DNA of 64,000 nucleotides from Bacillota bacterium. Its GTDB lineage: Bacteria; Bacillota; Clostridia; Lachnospirales; Lachnospiraceae. Of the stretch, positions 1 through 8,427 are shown piece by piece. The stretch lies in contig JAEWAK010000041.1 in assembly GCA_023391695.1 (NCBI GenBank), forward strand, positions 1 through 64,000, given 5' to 3'. The notes beneath the pieces were generated by a model, which was not told the origin of the DNA, ran no database searches, and saw only the letters and a program-made list of their open reading frames with translations. Each line of letters begins with the position of its first letter. Position 1 is the stretch's first letter. The position numbers and the translations under genes were made by a program.

Positions 1-32
1 TATTTTATTAAAGTATTGTAGGAGGTACATAT

Positions 33-290
33 ATGAAAAGCACAGGAATAGTAAGAAAATTGGATGAATTGGGAAGAATCACTCTCCCTATTGAGCTAAG
101 AAGGACTTTAGGCGTAAGCGAAAGAGATCCTCTTGAAATTTTTGTTGATGAGGATAGAATCATATTAAAAAAATATGAACCTACCGATATCTTCAACGGT
201 TCAAAAGATAATCTTTATGATTATCACGGTAAGAAGATTTCGAAAGAATCCATCGTAGAACTTGCTAAGTTAGCAGGAATTATTGAATAA
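33..290 (+). CDS. abrB: AbrB-family transition-state regulator
   Basis: An 85-residue DNA-binding protein. Residues 1-48 form the swapped-hairpin AbrB/SpoVT fold and are nearly collinear with B. subtilis AbrB (STGIVRKLDELGRITLPIEL, then RRTLGV and IILKKY). The C-terminal part is short and diverged, as usual in AbrB paralogues. The GGAGG at 21-25 fixes the ATG start. It converges with rsmI and shares a terminator with it, the same arrangement as abrB-yabC in B. subtilis. AbrB proteins repress post-exponential genes in Bacillus; the role here is inferred. Confidence 0.9.
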   Translation: MKSTGIVRKLDELGRITLPIELRRTLGVSERDPLEIFVDEDRIILKKYEPTDIFNGSKDNLYDYHGKKISKESIVELAKLAGIIE

Positions 291-307
291 TAAGCTCAAA
301 GGAAAGA

Positions 308-326
308 GCCTGTCCACCGGACAGGC
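308..326. terminator. Bidirectional terminator between abrB and rsmI
   Basis: An 8-bp GC-rich stem (GCCTGTCC/GGACAGGC) with a 3-nt loop is followed by CCTTTTACTTTTT on the plus strand. It lies between convergent genes and probably ends abrB; it may also serve rsmI. Confidence 0.8.
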
Positions 327-330
327 CCTT

Positions 331-1179
331 TTACTTTTTCAAATCCAGCAGCAGCTGATATATTTCTCTTTTCGGAACCCCCCTGTCGGCAGATACGGCT
401 TTCATGGCTTCTTTTTTGTCCATTCCTTTATTAAGGTAAATATCCATATGTTCCTGTACTGACAAAGCCATCCACTGCTCCCGGTCTTCTTTTTCCATGT
501 CTTCGTAATGCCTGCCCTCGATCACAAGGACACATTCCCCCTTGGGTTCCTGTTCGTCGTAATACCGTATTGCTTCCGATACGGTGGTGCAGAGGGCTGT
601 TTCATGTCTCTTGGTAAGCTCCCTCACCAAAGTCATCTTACGGTCCCCCAAAGCTTCCAGTAATTCCTTTAAGGTCTTGACCAGTCTGTGGGGCGCTTCA
701 TATATAATAATGGTTCTTGTCTCATTCTGAAGTTCTTTTAATATCTGCTGCTTTTCTTTTTTATCCGCAGGCAAAAAGGCTTCAAAAGCAAAACGTCTGG
801 TAGATAATCCGGATAAGGTCAGTGCCGTGATACAGGCTGCCGGCCCCGGCAGGGAAGTAACTTCAATGCCTGCCTGGTAAGCCATCTTCACCAGTTCTTC
901 CCCGGGGTCCGATATGCCCGGAGTCCCCGCATCGGTGATCAATGCTATGTTAAGGCCGGATTTAAGCTGTTCAATGAGATATTTACCCTTATCTATTTTA
1001 TTAAATTCATGGTAGCTGGTCATAGGCGTATTGATTTCAAAGTGATTCAATAATTTTATACTGTGCCTTGTATCTTCCGCCGCAATCAGGTCGGCTTCCT
1101 TCAAGGTCCGGATAACACGGAATGTTATGTCCTCAAGATTACCGATGGGAGTGGCACATAAATATAATTTCCCTTCCAT
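331..1179 (-). CDS. rsmI: 16S rRNA (cytidine1402-2'-O)-methyltransferase
   Basis: A 282-residue tetrapyrrole-methylase-fold enzyme that 2'-O-methylates C1402 of 16S rRNA using SAM. Visible family signatures are the N-terminal TPIGNLEDI (about 10-18), AAEDTR (34-39), DAGTPGISDPG (83-93) and PGPAACITAL (111-120). The length is normal. A GAGG lies about 11 nt before the ATG. It sits in the yabB-yabC-abrB neighbourhood; the small yazA gene present between yabB and yabC in B. subtilis is missing here. Confidence 0.95.
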   Translation of the reverse strand: MEGKLYLCATPIGNLEDITFRVIRTLKEADLIAAEDTRHSIKLLNHFEINTPMTSYHEFNKIDKGKYLIEQLKSGLNIALITDAGTPGISDPGEELVKMAYQAGIEVTSLPGPAACITALTLSGLSTRRFAFEAFLPADKKEKQQILKELQNETRTIIIYEAPHRLVKTLKELLEALGDRKMTLVRELTKRHETALCTTVSEAIRYYDEQEPKGECVLVIEGRHYEDMEKEDREQWMALSVQEHMDIYLNKGMDKKEAMKAVSADRGVPKREIYQLLLDLKK

Positions 1180-1346
1180 ATAACAAAGCCTCGTTTCTTT
1201 TATAATGAATAATTGCTATAATTTTTAATTCTATCTGTATTTTAACTCATTTGTATCTGTAATTACTGCCACGGATTATTCTTTTAAAGCTTTATATTTA
1301 ATAAGAATAAATTAATCCTGACGTTTACTTGTTACCATATATAAAT

Positions 1347-2090
1347 TTAATACCCATAAATATCGTATATTTCGTCCGTATACACATTCTGTTCCTTATA
1401 AACAATGAGAGGGGCTTCCACTTTAATCATGGACCCGCCGCCCTTAATACATTCTATCAATACCATATTAGGTTCCTTATCAATAAAGGGATGAACCATT
1501 TTCATCCGCTTGGGCTCCAGTTTATATGCCGCTAAAGTATTAATAATTTCTACCAGGCGGAAGGGGCGGTGTACCATGTAAAACCGGCCTCCGGGCCTTA
1601 ATACTTTTGCCGCTTCCCGGATAACATCTTCCAGGGTACAGAGAATTTCATGCCTTGCTATGGCTTTGGGCAGTCCGGGATTGGTAATGCCGTGGCTGTC
1701 GTTCATATAGGGCGGGTTACTGGTAACTACGTCAAAGGAGGCCGCACCGAATATCCCGGAAGCCTCCTTAATATCACCCGATACGATATCAATTTTATCC
1801 GAAAGCCGGTTCATGGCAACACTCCTTCTTGCCATGTCCGCACTTTCTTCCTGAATCTCCAGTCCGGTAAAGTGTTTTCCTTCCGTTTTTGCTTCCAGCA
1901 ATATCGGTATGATACCGGTTCCGGTCCCCAGATCAAGCGCTGTTTCATTCACTTTCACTTTTGTAAAACCTGATAATAATACGGCATCCATCCCAAAACA
2001 AAACTTGTTGCCATTTTGTATGATTTTATATCCATTCCTGTGAAGTTCATCAATTCTCTCATCCGGCAGCAGGTTGTCCTCAAAATTCAC
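1347..2090 (-). CDS. yabB: tRNA1(Val) adenine(37)-N6-methyltransferase (YabB type)
   Basis: A 247-residue class I SAM methyltransferase of the TrmN6/YabB family. The SAM-binding loop DLGTGTGI is at 53-60 and the N6-adenine catalytic motif NPPY at 125-128. The opening residues match the family (NGYKIIQ...FGMDAVLLSGF). It lies between rsmI and ricT as in other Firmicutes. The family modifies A37 of tRNA(Val); the substrate here is inferred by homology. About 170 bp without a gene separate it from rsmI. Confidence 0.88.
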   Translation of the reverse strand: MNFEDNLLPDERIDELHRNGYKIIQNGNKFCFGMDAVLLSGFTKVKVNETALDLGTGTGIIPILLEAKTEGKHFTGLEIQEESADMARRSVAMNRLSDKIDIVSGDIKEASGIFGAASFDVVTSNPPYMNDSHGITNPGLPKAIARHEILCTLEDVIREAAKVLRPGGRFYMVHRPFRLVEIINTLAAYKLEPKRMKMVHPFIDKEPNMVLIECIKGGGSMIKVEAPLIVYKEQNVYTDEIYDIYGY

Positions 2091-2110
2091 ATTTATCCCT
2101 CTCTATCCAT

Positions 2111-2191
2111 AAGGGGCTGCTGCAAAATGATAAATTTACTGTACCCGGATCACTCCCAGGTAAGAGATTTTAAATTTTGCAGCAGCCCCTT
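2111..2191. repeat. 81-bp element with 18-bp terminal inverted repeats
   Basis: The arms 2111-2128 and 2174-2191 are perfect 18-bp inverted repeats (AAGGGGCTGCTGCAAAAT and its complement) around a 45-nt AT-rich centre. The GGGGCTG..GCAAAA end resembles insertion-sequence termini, so this may be a very small non-autonomous element. It may also act as the terminator of the ricT operon, since it lies 14 bp past ricT, between ricT and yabB. Confidence 0.7.
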
Positions 2192-2204
2192 AATTATCTT
2201 TTAT

Positions 2205-3113
2205 TTACTCATCGTCCAGATGGGATTTTACCTCTTTCATTTCAAGCATTTCAAGAGCTCTTAATTCCTCATCGATGGCTATTTTTTCTTTCCGCTTTCT
2301 TGGTTTAAATTTTAAATCCGTCGTTTTGTATTCCCTGACTTCCTTCTCGTCGTTTTCCAGGGTCACAATCACCTTAACCAGCTGTTTTAATACGGTAACG
2401 CTTTGTACTTCCCCTTTTAATCCGTCACTGGTGGTCACAAAGTCACCTACATTTGGCAACGTGCTGTTCAGCTCTTCGTAAGCCTCTTCTTCATTCTTAA
2501 GGCAGCACATTAAACGTCCGCACACACCGGATATCTTGGTAGGATTTAAGGACAGGTTCTGTTCCTTCGCCATTTTGATGGATACCGGGGCAAATTCCGA
2601 TAAATGGGTGTGGCAGCATAACGGCCTTCCGCAGATGCCGATACCGCCGACGACCTTGGTTTCATCCCGGACACCGATCTGCCTGAGCTCGATACGGGTT
2701 TTGAATACACTTGCCAGGTCCTTTACCAGTTCCCTGAAATCAATTCTGCCGTCCGCCGTAAAATAAAACAGTACCTTATTATTGTCAAAGGTATATTCGG
2801 AATCGATTAATTTCATTTCCAGTCCATGCTTCTGGATTTTCTCAAGGCAGATGTTAAAAGCCTCTTTTTCTTTTGCTTTATTCTTTCCTTCTATCTCATC
2901 GTCTTCAACCGTTGCCGTTCTGATTACAGGCTTTAAGGGCTGGATGATCCGGTTCTCCTCCACATCCCTGGGGCCGATCACAACCTTTCCGTACTCTACG
3001 CCTCTGGCGGTTTCCACAATGACATTGTCCCCTTGCTTTATCTCATAACCGGCAGGATCGAAGAAATAAATCTTGCCTGCTCTTCGGAATCTCACTCCTA
3101 TTACATTAACCAT
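2205..3113 (-). CDS. ricT: PSP1-domain protein RicT (YaaT)
   Basis: A 302-residue PSP1-domain protein, homologous to RicT/YaaT of the Ric (YaaT-YlbF-YmcA) complex that in Bacillus carries Fe-S clusters and promotes RNA processing, sporulation and competence. A cysteine cluster, C161, C166, C167, C198, C203 and C204 (CGRPLCC and CGRLMCC), is present as expected for Fe-S binding. It overlaps the upstream holB gene by 8 nt, indicating translational coupling. The partners ricA and ricF are not in the window. The C-terminal ~40 residues are acidic and lysine rich. Confidence 0.92.
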   Translation of the reverse strand: MVNVIGVRFRRAGKIYFFDPAGYEIKQGDNVIVETARGVEYGKVVIGPRDVEENRIIQPLKPVIRTATVEDDEIEGKNKAKEKEAFNICLEKIQKHGLEMKLIDSEYTFDNNKVLFYFTADGRIDFRELVKDLASVFKTRIELRQIGVRDETKVVGGIGICGRPLCCHTHLSEFAPVSIKMAKEQNLSLNPTKISGVCGRLMCCLKNEEEAYEELNSTLPNVGDFVTTSDGLKGEVQSVTVLKQLVKVIVTLENDEKEVREYKTTDLKFKPRKRKEKIAIDEELRALEMLEMKEVKSHLDDE

Positions 3114-4107
3114 TCCCGTTCTCCTTTATAGTAAATAACATTAATTCTATAGCTATATCAAAATTAACATTAGCGTTTAATCTTATTTTTGCTTTTTCAA
3201 TTGCCGCTATGATTTTCTCGATCCCTTCATAGCTTCTTATGCTTGCCTGTCTGGTTATATCCAGATACTCATTTTTATATGTCAACAGATTTAAGTCATT
3301 GGTAACCTTATACATCAAAACGTCCCGGTACCAGAGAACCATTAAATCCAGGTAATCCTTTATTTTGTCTTTTTTTTCTGAAATCCTTTTCAAGCCATCA
3401 ATAATCTCATATAATTCCATTTCGTCGATATACTTTAAAAGATGGAGTACATCGTTCTTCAGTTCCATAAATTCGTCGGAAGAAGCGTATTTTACAGCTT
3501 TTCCAACATTGCCCTGGGCAAACACGGCACTTAATTCCGCCTGATAATCCGGCACCTGATAATCCGACATAAGAAATTGTTTTATCACATCCTGGTCGAC
3601 TGCCTTTAATTTAAGGGTTACACATCTGGATAATATGGTTGGCAGCAATGCGCTTAAATTATTGGTAAGTAAAATTATGACAGCATAAACCGGTGGTTCC
3701 TCAATTGTTTTCAGCAGGGCGTTCTGCGCTGCTTCCGTCATTTTTTCCGCTTCATCAATAATATATATTTTATAAGGGCTGCTGTAAGGTTTTACCTGGA
3801 TGTCATTGTTTATCCGGATCCTGACATCATCCACACCAATGCTGGCCTTTTCATGAGTAACTCTTATAATATCCGGATGGTTCTCGGAGGCTGCCTGGAT
3901 ACAGGATCTGCATTTGCCGCAGGCGTCTGGCCCGTCTTTTTTGTCTTCACACTGCAGGCTCATTGCAAATGCATTGGCAAGCAGGTTCTTCCCGGCACCG
4001 TCTTCTCCTGAAAGAATATAGGCATGGGACACTTTACCCGACCTGATTGCTTCTTTCAAATGCTGTATGATTTTTTCATGCCCGACAATATGTTTAAAAT
4101 TTAACAT
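3106..4107 (-). CDS. holB: DNA polymerase III delta' subunit
   Basis: A clamp-loader AAA+ subunit. The N-terminus (FKHIVGHEKIIQHLKEAI), the P-loop-like GEDGAGKN, a zinc-binding cysteine set (C..CGKC..C) and the sensor region DEAEKMTEAAQNALLKTIEEPP are all visible. I place the start at the internal ATG at 4107 because it has a GAGGTG at good spacing; an ATG 27 nt upstream overlaps yaaR and lacks a ribosome binding site. The lysine of the P-loop is followed by Asn rather than Thr/Ser, so ATPase activity is doubtful, as is common for delta'. It lies in an operon with yaaR and ricT. Confidence 0.93.
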   Translation of the reverse strand: MLNFKHIVGHEKIIQHLKEAIRSGKVSHAYILSGEDGAGKNLLANAFAMSLQCEDKKDGPDACGKCRSCIQAASENHPDIIRVTHEKASIGVDDVRIRINNDIQVKPYSSPYKIYIIDEAEKMTEAAQNALLKTIEEPPVYAVIILLTNNLSALLPTILSRCVTLKLKAVDQDVIKQFLMSDYQVPDYQAELSAVFAQGNVGKAVKYASSDEFMELKNDVLHLLKYIDEMELYEIIDGLKRISEKKDKIKDYLDLMVLWYRDVLMYKVTNDLNLLTYKNEYLDITRQASIRSYEGIEKIIAAIEKAKIRLNANVNFDIAIELMLFTIKENGNG

Positions 4108-4126
4108 ACACAGCACCTCACTTCCA

Positions 4127-4567
4127 TTACGCAATAAGATCCAATAGAATACCTCTTATCTCATCTATCTTATTTAAAATTGTTATGTTATCCTTCTCCT
4201 CCTTTATCAATTCCAGTGCTAATTCATCCAGGTTCTGGTCGATGAGTTTAATCATACCGTATACACGGTGCCTTCCCCTGCGGTCCAGAAAGTTCTCCCT
4301 GCTGAATTTGTGGGAACGGTTCACGATTTCATTCATGAAATTCTTGATTAACTGACGATACCGTTTCATATCCCGGACATCCATATGCTTGGACAAACGT
4401 TTCCCCTGCTGGGTAATATCCTCCATCATGAGCTTTAAACGCGCCTGTAATTCCTGTTCCTCAATGTTGCTGATGAGGGTAAACTTAAAAGACCCATCTG
4501 CCTCTGAAAGGGGTGCCTTTTGTTCCACCTGATTTACAATCGGTATCTGGTTGACCTTAATATCCAT
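4127..4567 (-). CDS. yaaR: YaaR family protein (DUF327)
   Basis: A protein of about 146 residues matching the YaaR/DUF327 family: largely helical, charged, with the conserved core FMNEIVNRSHKF...RRGRHRVYGMIKLIDQNLDEL. The function is unknown in all species, but the yaaR-holB-yaaT gene order is conserved. The ATG at 4567 is preferred; a GTG 9 nt further upstream is embedded in the GAGGCGGTG ribosome-binding region. Confidence 0.85.
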   Translation of the reverse strand: MDIKVNQIPIVNQVEQKAPLSEADGSFKFTLISNIEEQELQARLKLMMEDITQQGKRLSKHMDVRDMKRYRQLIKNFMNEIVNRSHKFSRENFLDRRGRHRVYGMIKLIDQNLDELALELIKEEKDNITILNKIDEIRGILLDLIA

Positions 4568-4601
4568 AAGAATCACCGCCTCACTTTTCCCACTTTAAAT
4601 T

Positions 4602-4739
4602 CTCGAAATTTATAAGTGACCTTACAAATTCCTCATTACACTATCATTATACCAGGAACAAAACCCGTGTTCCCGGTCTTGTTGCTCCACTCGAAATTTA
4701 CAAGTAAACTTGTAAACTTCTCATTACGCTATCATTATA
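4602..4739. repeat. Duplicated 50-bp upstream module
   Basis: Two similar 50-bp segments, 4602-4651 and 4690-4739, begin CTCGAAATTTA and end ACGCTATCATTATA or a close variant. On the minus strand each starts with TATAATGATAG, a possible -10 box reading toward yaaR. The second copy contains a perfect TTTACAAG-4-CTTGTAAA inverted repeat (4697-4716). Between the copies is a GGAACA..TGTTCC hairpin (4655-4673). No convincing -35 box was found. Confidence 0.6.
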
Positions 4740-4781
4740 TCATATATTATTTATAATAAATAGAAAAATTTTATAAGCTGT

Positions 4782-5378
4782 TTATTCTTCCATAGCTGCC
4801 AATTTTATGTCATTCATAATTTCATATAAGCAGATATTGATATCTTTATTTTCATATCTTTTTTTTATGTTTAATTTATTCAGGTTCACTTCTGAAAAAT
4901 CCTCTTCATCCGCTAAATACCTGCGGCACAGCTCGGCGAACTTGGGATTTTCCTGGCTTTGTTCCCTGTGTAATGCCCGCTTTAAGCGCAATCCGTCTTC
5001 CACCTCGATGTATATGGGTACAACTGCTTTTTCACCGTAATAATTCCGGATCTGTTCATAAGCCTCCAGGGTGCCGATCATAATGTAATCCGACCGGCTA
5101 AGGTCTATCTGTCCGTCATCGGCCGTAAAATAATTCCATACGCCGTGGATGGTATGGTAAGCCCTATGTTCAATTATTTTATTGCTTTGTTTTAATTCCC
5201 GGAGTTTATCTTCATTTACAAAATAATATTCCACGCCATCCGTCTCCCCATTCCGGATCGGCCGGGTCGTATACCCTACCACGGATTTTAAATTCAGTTC
5301 GGGATTTTCTGATAATCTTTTGAAAATTGTATCCTTACCCGTAGCGCTTTTTCCCATAACAATAAATAATTTGGACAT
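4782..5378 (-). CDS. Guanylate-kinase-like nucleotide kinase
   Basis: A 198-residue P-loop kinase of the guanylate kinase superfamily. The P-loop is GKSATGKD (9-16), and the GMP-binding signature YTTRPIRNGETDGVEYYF (36-53) is retained. The lid and C-terminal region are diverged from housekeeping Gmk, and the usual GxSGAGKST loop is altered. It sits where B. subtilis has thymidylate kinase (yaaO-tmk-yaaQ-yaaR-holB), so it may be a paralogue with a specialised substrate. A separate gmk probably exists elsewhere; that is inference. Confidence 0.75.
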   Translation of the reverse strand: MSKLFIVMGKSATGKDTIFKRLSENPELNLKSVVGYTTRPIRNGETDGVEYYFVNEDKLRELKQSNKIIEHRAYHTIHGVWNYFTADDGQIDLSRSDYIMIGTLEAYEQIRNYYGEKAVVPIYIEVEDGLRLKRALHREQSQENPKFAELCRRYLADEEDFSEVNLNKLNIKKRYENKDINICLYEIMNDIKLAAMEE

Positions 5379-5398
5379 GTTGCAATTCCTTTCCTGTA

Positions 5399-6868
5399 TC
5401 AGCTTGTCTTTATAACCACTTTAATTAATTTTCCCTCCTTATCCTGCAGTCCCTGCAGGGATAAGCCTGTCTTTTGATATTCAAACATCCGGGACAAAAG
5501 TCCGGTACTGATCCGCTCCCCCGGTACAAGCAGCGGAATCCCCGGCGGATAAAGGTAAACATATTCCGCCGAGATCCTGCCGGCGCTTTCCGATAACAGA
5601 ATAACTTCAGCAGGCCTCTTATATGCATCATGGGATAACATTACCCTCTCAGGAGCTTCATATGGAAATGGGGATTCCTCCCTGGCATTCTTCCAAACTT
5701 TAGTGTTTCCGGTATACTTTATGTCTTCCGGCAAAACCGCTTCACACCCGGCGTCCAGCTTAAACAGGGCATCCCCCAGCCTTTTAAAACCTTCATCCGT
5801 ATCCCCGATGCTTGTCATACCCAGCACATAATCTCCGGAAACCATCTCCATCTGTATCCGATACCGGTTTAAAAGGTTCTGATATAAATCATTTCCCGTC
5901 AAGTCCGTGCCTTTTACGGATATAATGATTTTAGAGGGATCAAAAGCATAAAAACCGGCATCCTGCACCGTTTGTCCGGTAAGTATTTTCAGATGCTGCA
6001 ATTGTTTCATTCTATGGTAAAATAATTGCAGCCGTTTATCAAAAGCAGTAAAAAGTTCCTCTTTCCTTTCCTCCAGTAAGGCAATACATTGCTCAATACC
6101 TGACATTAAGATGTAAGACGGGCTGCTGCTCTGGTAAATGCCCAGGTATCTTTTAATTTCTTCACAGTCCGCCAGATTCCCGTTTACATGGATTAAGGCA
6201 GTCTGGGTAAAGGCCGGTAAAGTTTTATGGAGACTGTGGATTACAATATCCGCCCCCAGGCTTACCGAATTATCCGGAAATCCCGGATGGAAGCCGAGAT
6301 GGGCTCCATGGGCCTCATCCACCATAAGAGGAACTCCATGGGCATGGGCTGTCTTCGCTATGGTCCTTATATCGGAGAGGATTCCTTCATAAGTAGGGGA
6401 CGTAATCACGACCAGTTTAATATCCGGGTGCTTTATCAACCGTTCATCAATTATTTCCGGAGAAATTCCACCGTTGATACCAAACCGGGGCTCTAACCCC
6501 GGATAAATATAAACCGGCTCCAGTTCATTTAAATAAATGGCATGATATACCGACTTATGGCAGTTTCTTGCAACCAATATCTTATCGCCTTTATTGGTAC
6601 AGGCAGAAATACCGGTTAATATCCCGGCGGTGCTTCCGCCGGTTAAATAGCCGGTGAACCCGGAGCCGTAAAGCTTTGCCGCACGCTCCATGCCTCTTTG
6701 CAGGATTCCCTCCGCATGATGCAGGTTATCAAATCCGTCGATTTCCGTAATGTCAACGGAATAGGGATTTACCATCTGAAACAGGTCCGTATTCCTTTTA
6801 TGCCCCGGCATATGCATGGGGTAATAATCCCTGCTGCCGTATTCTAATAAATTCTCATATAGATTCAT
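5399..6868 (-). CDS. Orn/Lys/Arg decarboxylase family protein (YaaO type)
   Basis: A 489-residue fold-type I PLP decarboxylase. The N-terminus has YYPMHMPGHKRN (16-26 region), the cofactor aspartate region is DEAHGAH (184-190) and the PLP lysine is K215 in SLHKT. The C-terminal domain contains the PPGIPLLVPGE motif seen in arginine/lysine/ornithine decarboxylases of the SpeA/YaaO/Cad group. The substrate cannot be read from sequence. It lies just upstream of the guanylate-kinase-like gene (20 bp), presumably in the same operon, as in B. subtilis yaaO. Confidence 0.88.
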   Translation of the reverse strand: MNLYENLLEYGSRDYYPMHMPGHKRNTDLFQMVNPYSVDITEIDGFDNLHHAEGILQRGMERAAKLYGSGFTGYLTGGSTAGILTGISACTNKGDKILVARNCHKSVYHAIYLNELEPVYIYPGLEPRFGINGGISPEIIDERLIKHPDIKLVVITSPTYEGILSDIRTIAKTAHAHGVPLMVDEAHGAHLGFHPGFPDNSVSLGADIVIHSLHKTLPAFTQTALIHVNGNLADCEEIKRYLGIYQSSSPSYILMSGIEQCIALLEERKEELFTAFDKRLQLFYHRMKQLQHLKILTGQTVQDAGFYAFDPSKIIISVKGTDLTGNDLYQNLLNRYRIQMEMVSGDYVLGMTSIGDTDEGFKRLGDALFKLDAGCEAVLPEDIKYTGNTKVWKNAREESPFPYEAPERVMLSHDAYKRPAEVILLSESAGRISAEYVYLYPPGIPLLVPGERISTGLLSRMFEYQKTGLSLQGLQDKEGKLIKVVIKTS

Positions 6869-7086
6869 CCCGGATTCTGCCTTTCTATATTATTCGGCTC
6901 TTATTCAGGTTTTATTAACCATTTCCGTATTCCTTTCCGAAAAGCCCTTCTAAAACCGGCTCATTGCCATTTCAGAATTATTTTTATTGTACCCAATGTA
7001 GTTGGTTTATTCAACTATTTTTATTTTTGGGTGGGCTGACGGAGGGTGGTTGGGGATGGACGCTTTGCCTTTTGGGGGGGGGTGGA

Positions 7087-7342
7087 AAACAGGAGCAGGG
7101 GACATATTATATCTGCGTTCGTGAAAGGAATCCGGCCGGGTTCTAATGCTGCGGGAATTGCTTAGGGCATCTTTGAAAAACAGAAACTCACCATGTGCCC
7201 CCGTTTTTTGTGTAGATGTTAATTTTTTTGGCACATGGCTCAGACAGTCTGGTTTTCAAAGATTGGCGCAATTTCCGCGGCATAAGAACCGGACGGATTT
7301 CTTTCAATTCACGCAGATATAATATGTCCCCTGCTCCTGTTT
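7087..7342. repeat. 256-bp long imperfect palindrome
   Basis: The outer 32 bp are a perfect inverted repeat (7087-7118 with 7311-7342, outer end AAACAGGAGCAGGGGACATA). The complementarity continues inward with mismatches almost to the centre, where CCATGTGCC (about 7192) pairs with GGCACATGG (about 7231). A run of nine G (7074-7082) lies just outside the left end. No open reading frame in it looks real. It fits a hairpin-type non-autonomous mobile element or a large structured RNA; it fills most of the 765-bp gap between the decarboxylase and the flavodoxin-like gene. Confidence 0.8.
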
Positions 7343-7403
7343 TACGGAAGGCTGTGAGGCAAAGCTGATTTTGCGCCGGCAGGCGAGGGCATGGTTCATA
7401 CCA

Positions 7404-7478
7404 GAGTGTTTGTTTAAAAAATGCTTGTATCGGACTGAAGGCTCCACTTTGTGGGAGGTGAGAAACTCGTTTTGGGGA
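7404..7478. repeat. Half copy of dispersed palindromic element
   Basis: This 75-bp stretch (GAGTGTTTG..AAAAATGCTTG..GGCTCCACTTTGTGGGAGG..GAAACTCGTTTTGG) matches the left half of the elements at 8289-8427 and 51996-52154, with no right half. It is probably a truncated or solo copy. Confidence 0.6.
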
Positions 7479-7496
7479 TATTGTATACGAATATGG

Positions 7497-7560
7497 TATA
7501 AAATTAGTTACTACTTTCCTTTTGGATACTATCTATAAAATTAGTAAGTACTTTCTTTTT
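7497..7560 (+). promoter_or_regulatory. Two direct repeats upstream of flavodoxin-like gene
   Basis: Near-identical 27-bp repeats (TATAAAATTAGT..TACTTTC..TTT) lie at 7497-7523 and 7534-7560, offset 37 bp. The second contains the symmetric AAGTACTT. They end about 75 bp before the start codon and look like tandem regulator sites; TAAGTACTT-type sites are typical of HxlR-family repressors, which often control flavin reductases. The regulator is not in the window. Confidence 0.4.
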
Positions 7561-7633
7561 TTAATTTATTGGTTTATACTATTAATAAAAGTTATCAATA
7601 ACACTGCAAATATGGTTGGAATGAGGTGCGATT

Positions 7634-8257
7634 ATGAAAGTTTTACTTATTAACGGGAGTCCTAATGTTCATGGATGTACTTATACGGCTTTGGAAGAGA
7701 TTGTGAAGGTACTGGAAAAAGAAAATATAGAAACTGAAATTTTACATATCGGCAAAAAACCCCTGCGGGGCTGTATGGCCTGCGGAGGCTGTTTTAATGA
7801 CTCCGGCAGATGTATCTTTAATGATGATATCGTAAATGTTGCTTTGGAGAAAGCAAAGGTAGCGGATGGATTTATCTTTGGTTCCCCGGTTCATTATGCC
7901 GGTGCTTCCGGTCATATAACTTCTTTTTTGGACCGCTTTTTCTTTGCGGGAGACGGCTATCAGTATAAGCCCGGTGCCGTTATTGTAAGCTGCCGCCGCG
8001 GCGGTTCCACTGCTGCCTTTGACCAGTTGAATAAGTATCTGACAATTTCCAGTATGCCGGTGGTTTCTTCCCAGTATTGGAATATGGTCCATGGCAATAC
8101 ACCGGATGAAGTGAAACAGGATCTGGAAGGTTTACAGACCATGAGGACCCTGGGCAGGAACATGGCCTGGCTGTTGAAATCCCTACAGGCCGGTAAAGAA
8201 GCCGGTATTTCCTTACCGGAACAGGAAGAAAGAGTAGCTACGAATTTTATCCGGTAA
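7634..8257 (+). CDS. Flavodoxin-fold NAD(P)H-dependent reductase
   Basis: A 207-residue protein of the NADPH-dependent FMN reductase/iron-sulfur flavoprotein group. The N-terminal LINGSPNVHGCTY is the FMN phosphate loop; GSPVHYAGASG is the second flavin loop. Cysteines at 47, 50, 53 and 60 (GCMACGGC..C) give the compact motif of iron-sulfur flavoproteins, so it may carry a 4Fe-4S cluster. The substrate is unknown. The ATG at 7634 is preceded by GAGGTG. Confidence 0.85.
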   Translation: MKVLLINGSPNVHGCTYTALEEIVKVLEKENIETEILHIGKKPLRGCMACGGCFNDSGRCIFNDDIVNVALEKAKVADGFIFGSPVHYAGASGHITSFLDRFFFAGDGYQYKPGAVIVSCRRGGSTAAFDQLNKYLTISSMPVVSSQYWNMVHGNTPDEVKQDLEGLQTMRTLGRNMAWLLKSLQAGKEAGISLPEQEERVATNFIR

Positions 8258-8288
8258 AGAAGAATCCGGAGATAAGGCAGGATTGTTA

Positions 8289-8427
8289 GGGTATGTCTGA
8301 AAACTGCTTATGCCGGGTTGGACGTTCCACTTTATGGGAGACGTAGTGGGCTGCGTTTCCCATAATCGCGGCGCAGCCTGCCGTAAAGTGGAGCGTTCAG
8401 AACGGTAATGCGTTTTCAGACACACTC
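8289..8427. repeat. Palindromic MITE-like element, copy at the splB stop codon
   Basis: A 139-bp element with ~50-bp imperfect terminal inverted repeats (left GGGTATGTCTGAAAACTGCT; right end CGTTTTCAGACACACTC), flanked by TA on both sides (8287-8288 and 8428-8429). It belongs to the family at 7404, 22866 and 51996. The flanking TA fits a mariner/IS630-type target duplication. Its last base contributes the G of the splB TAG stop on the minus strand. It carries no gene. Confidence 0.75.

Noticed and set aside
7087..7342. Small ORFs within the long palindrome
   Set aside because: They are mirror readings of the two arms with no start signals.
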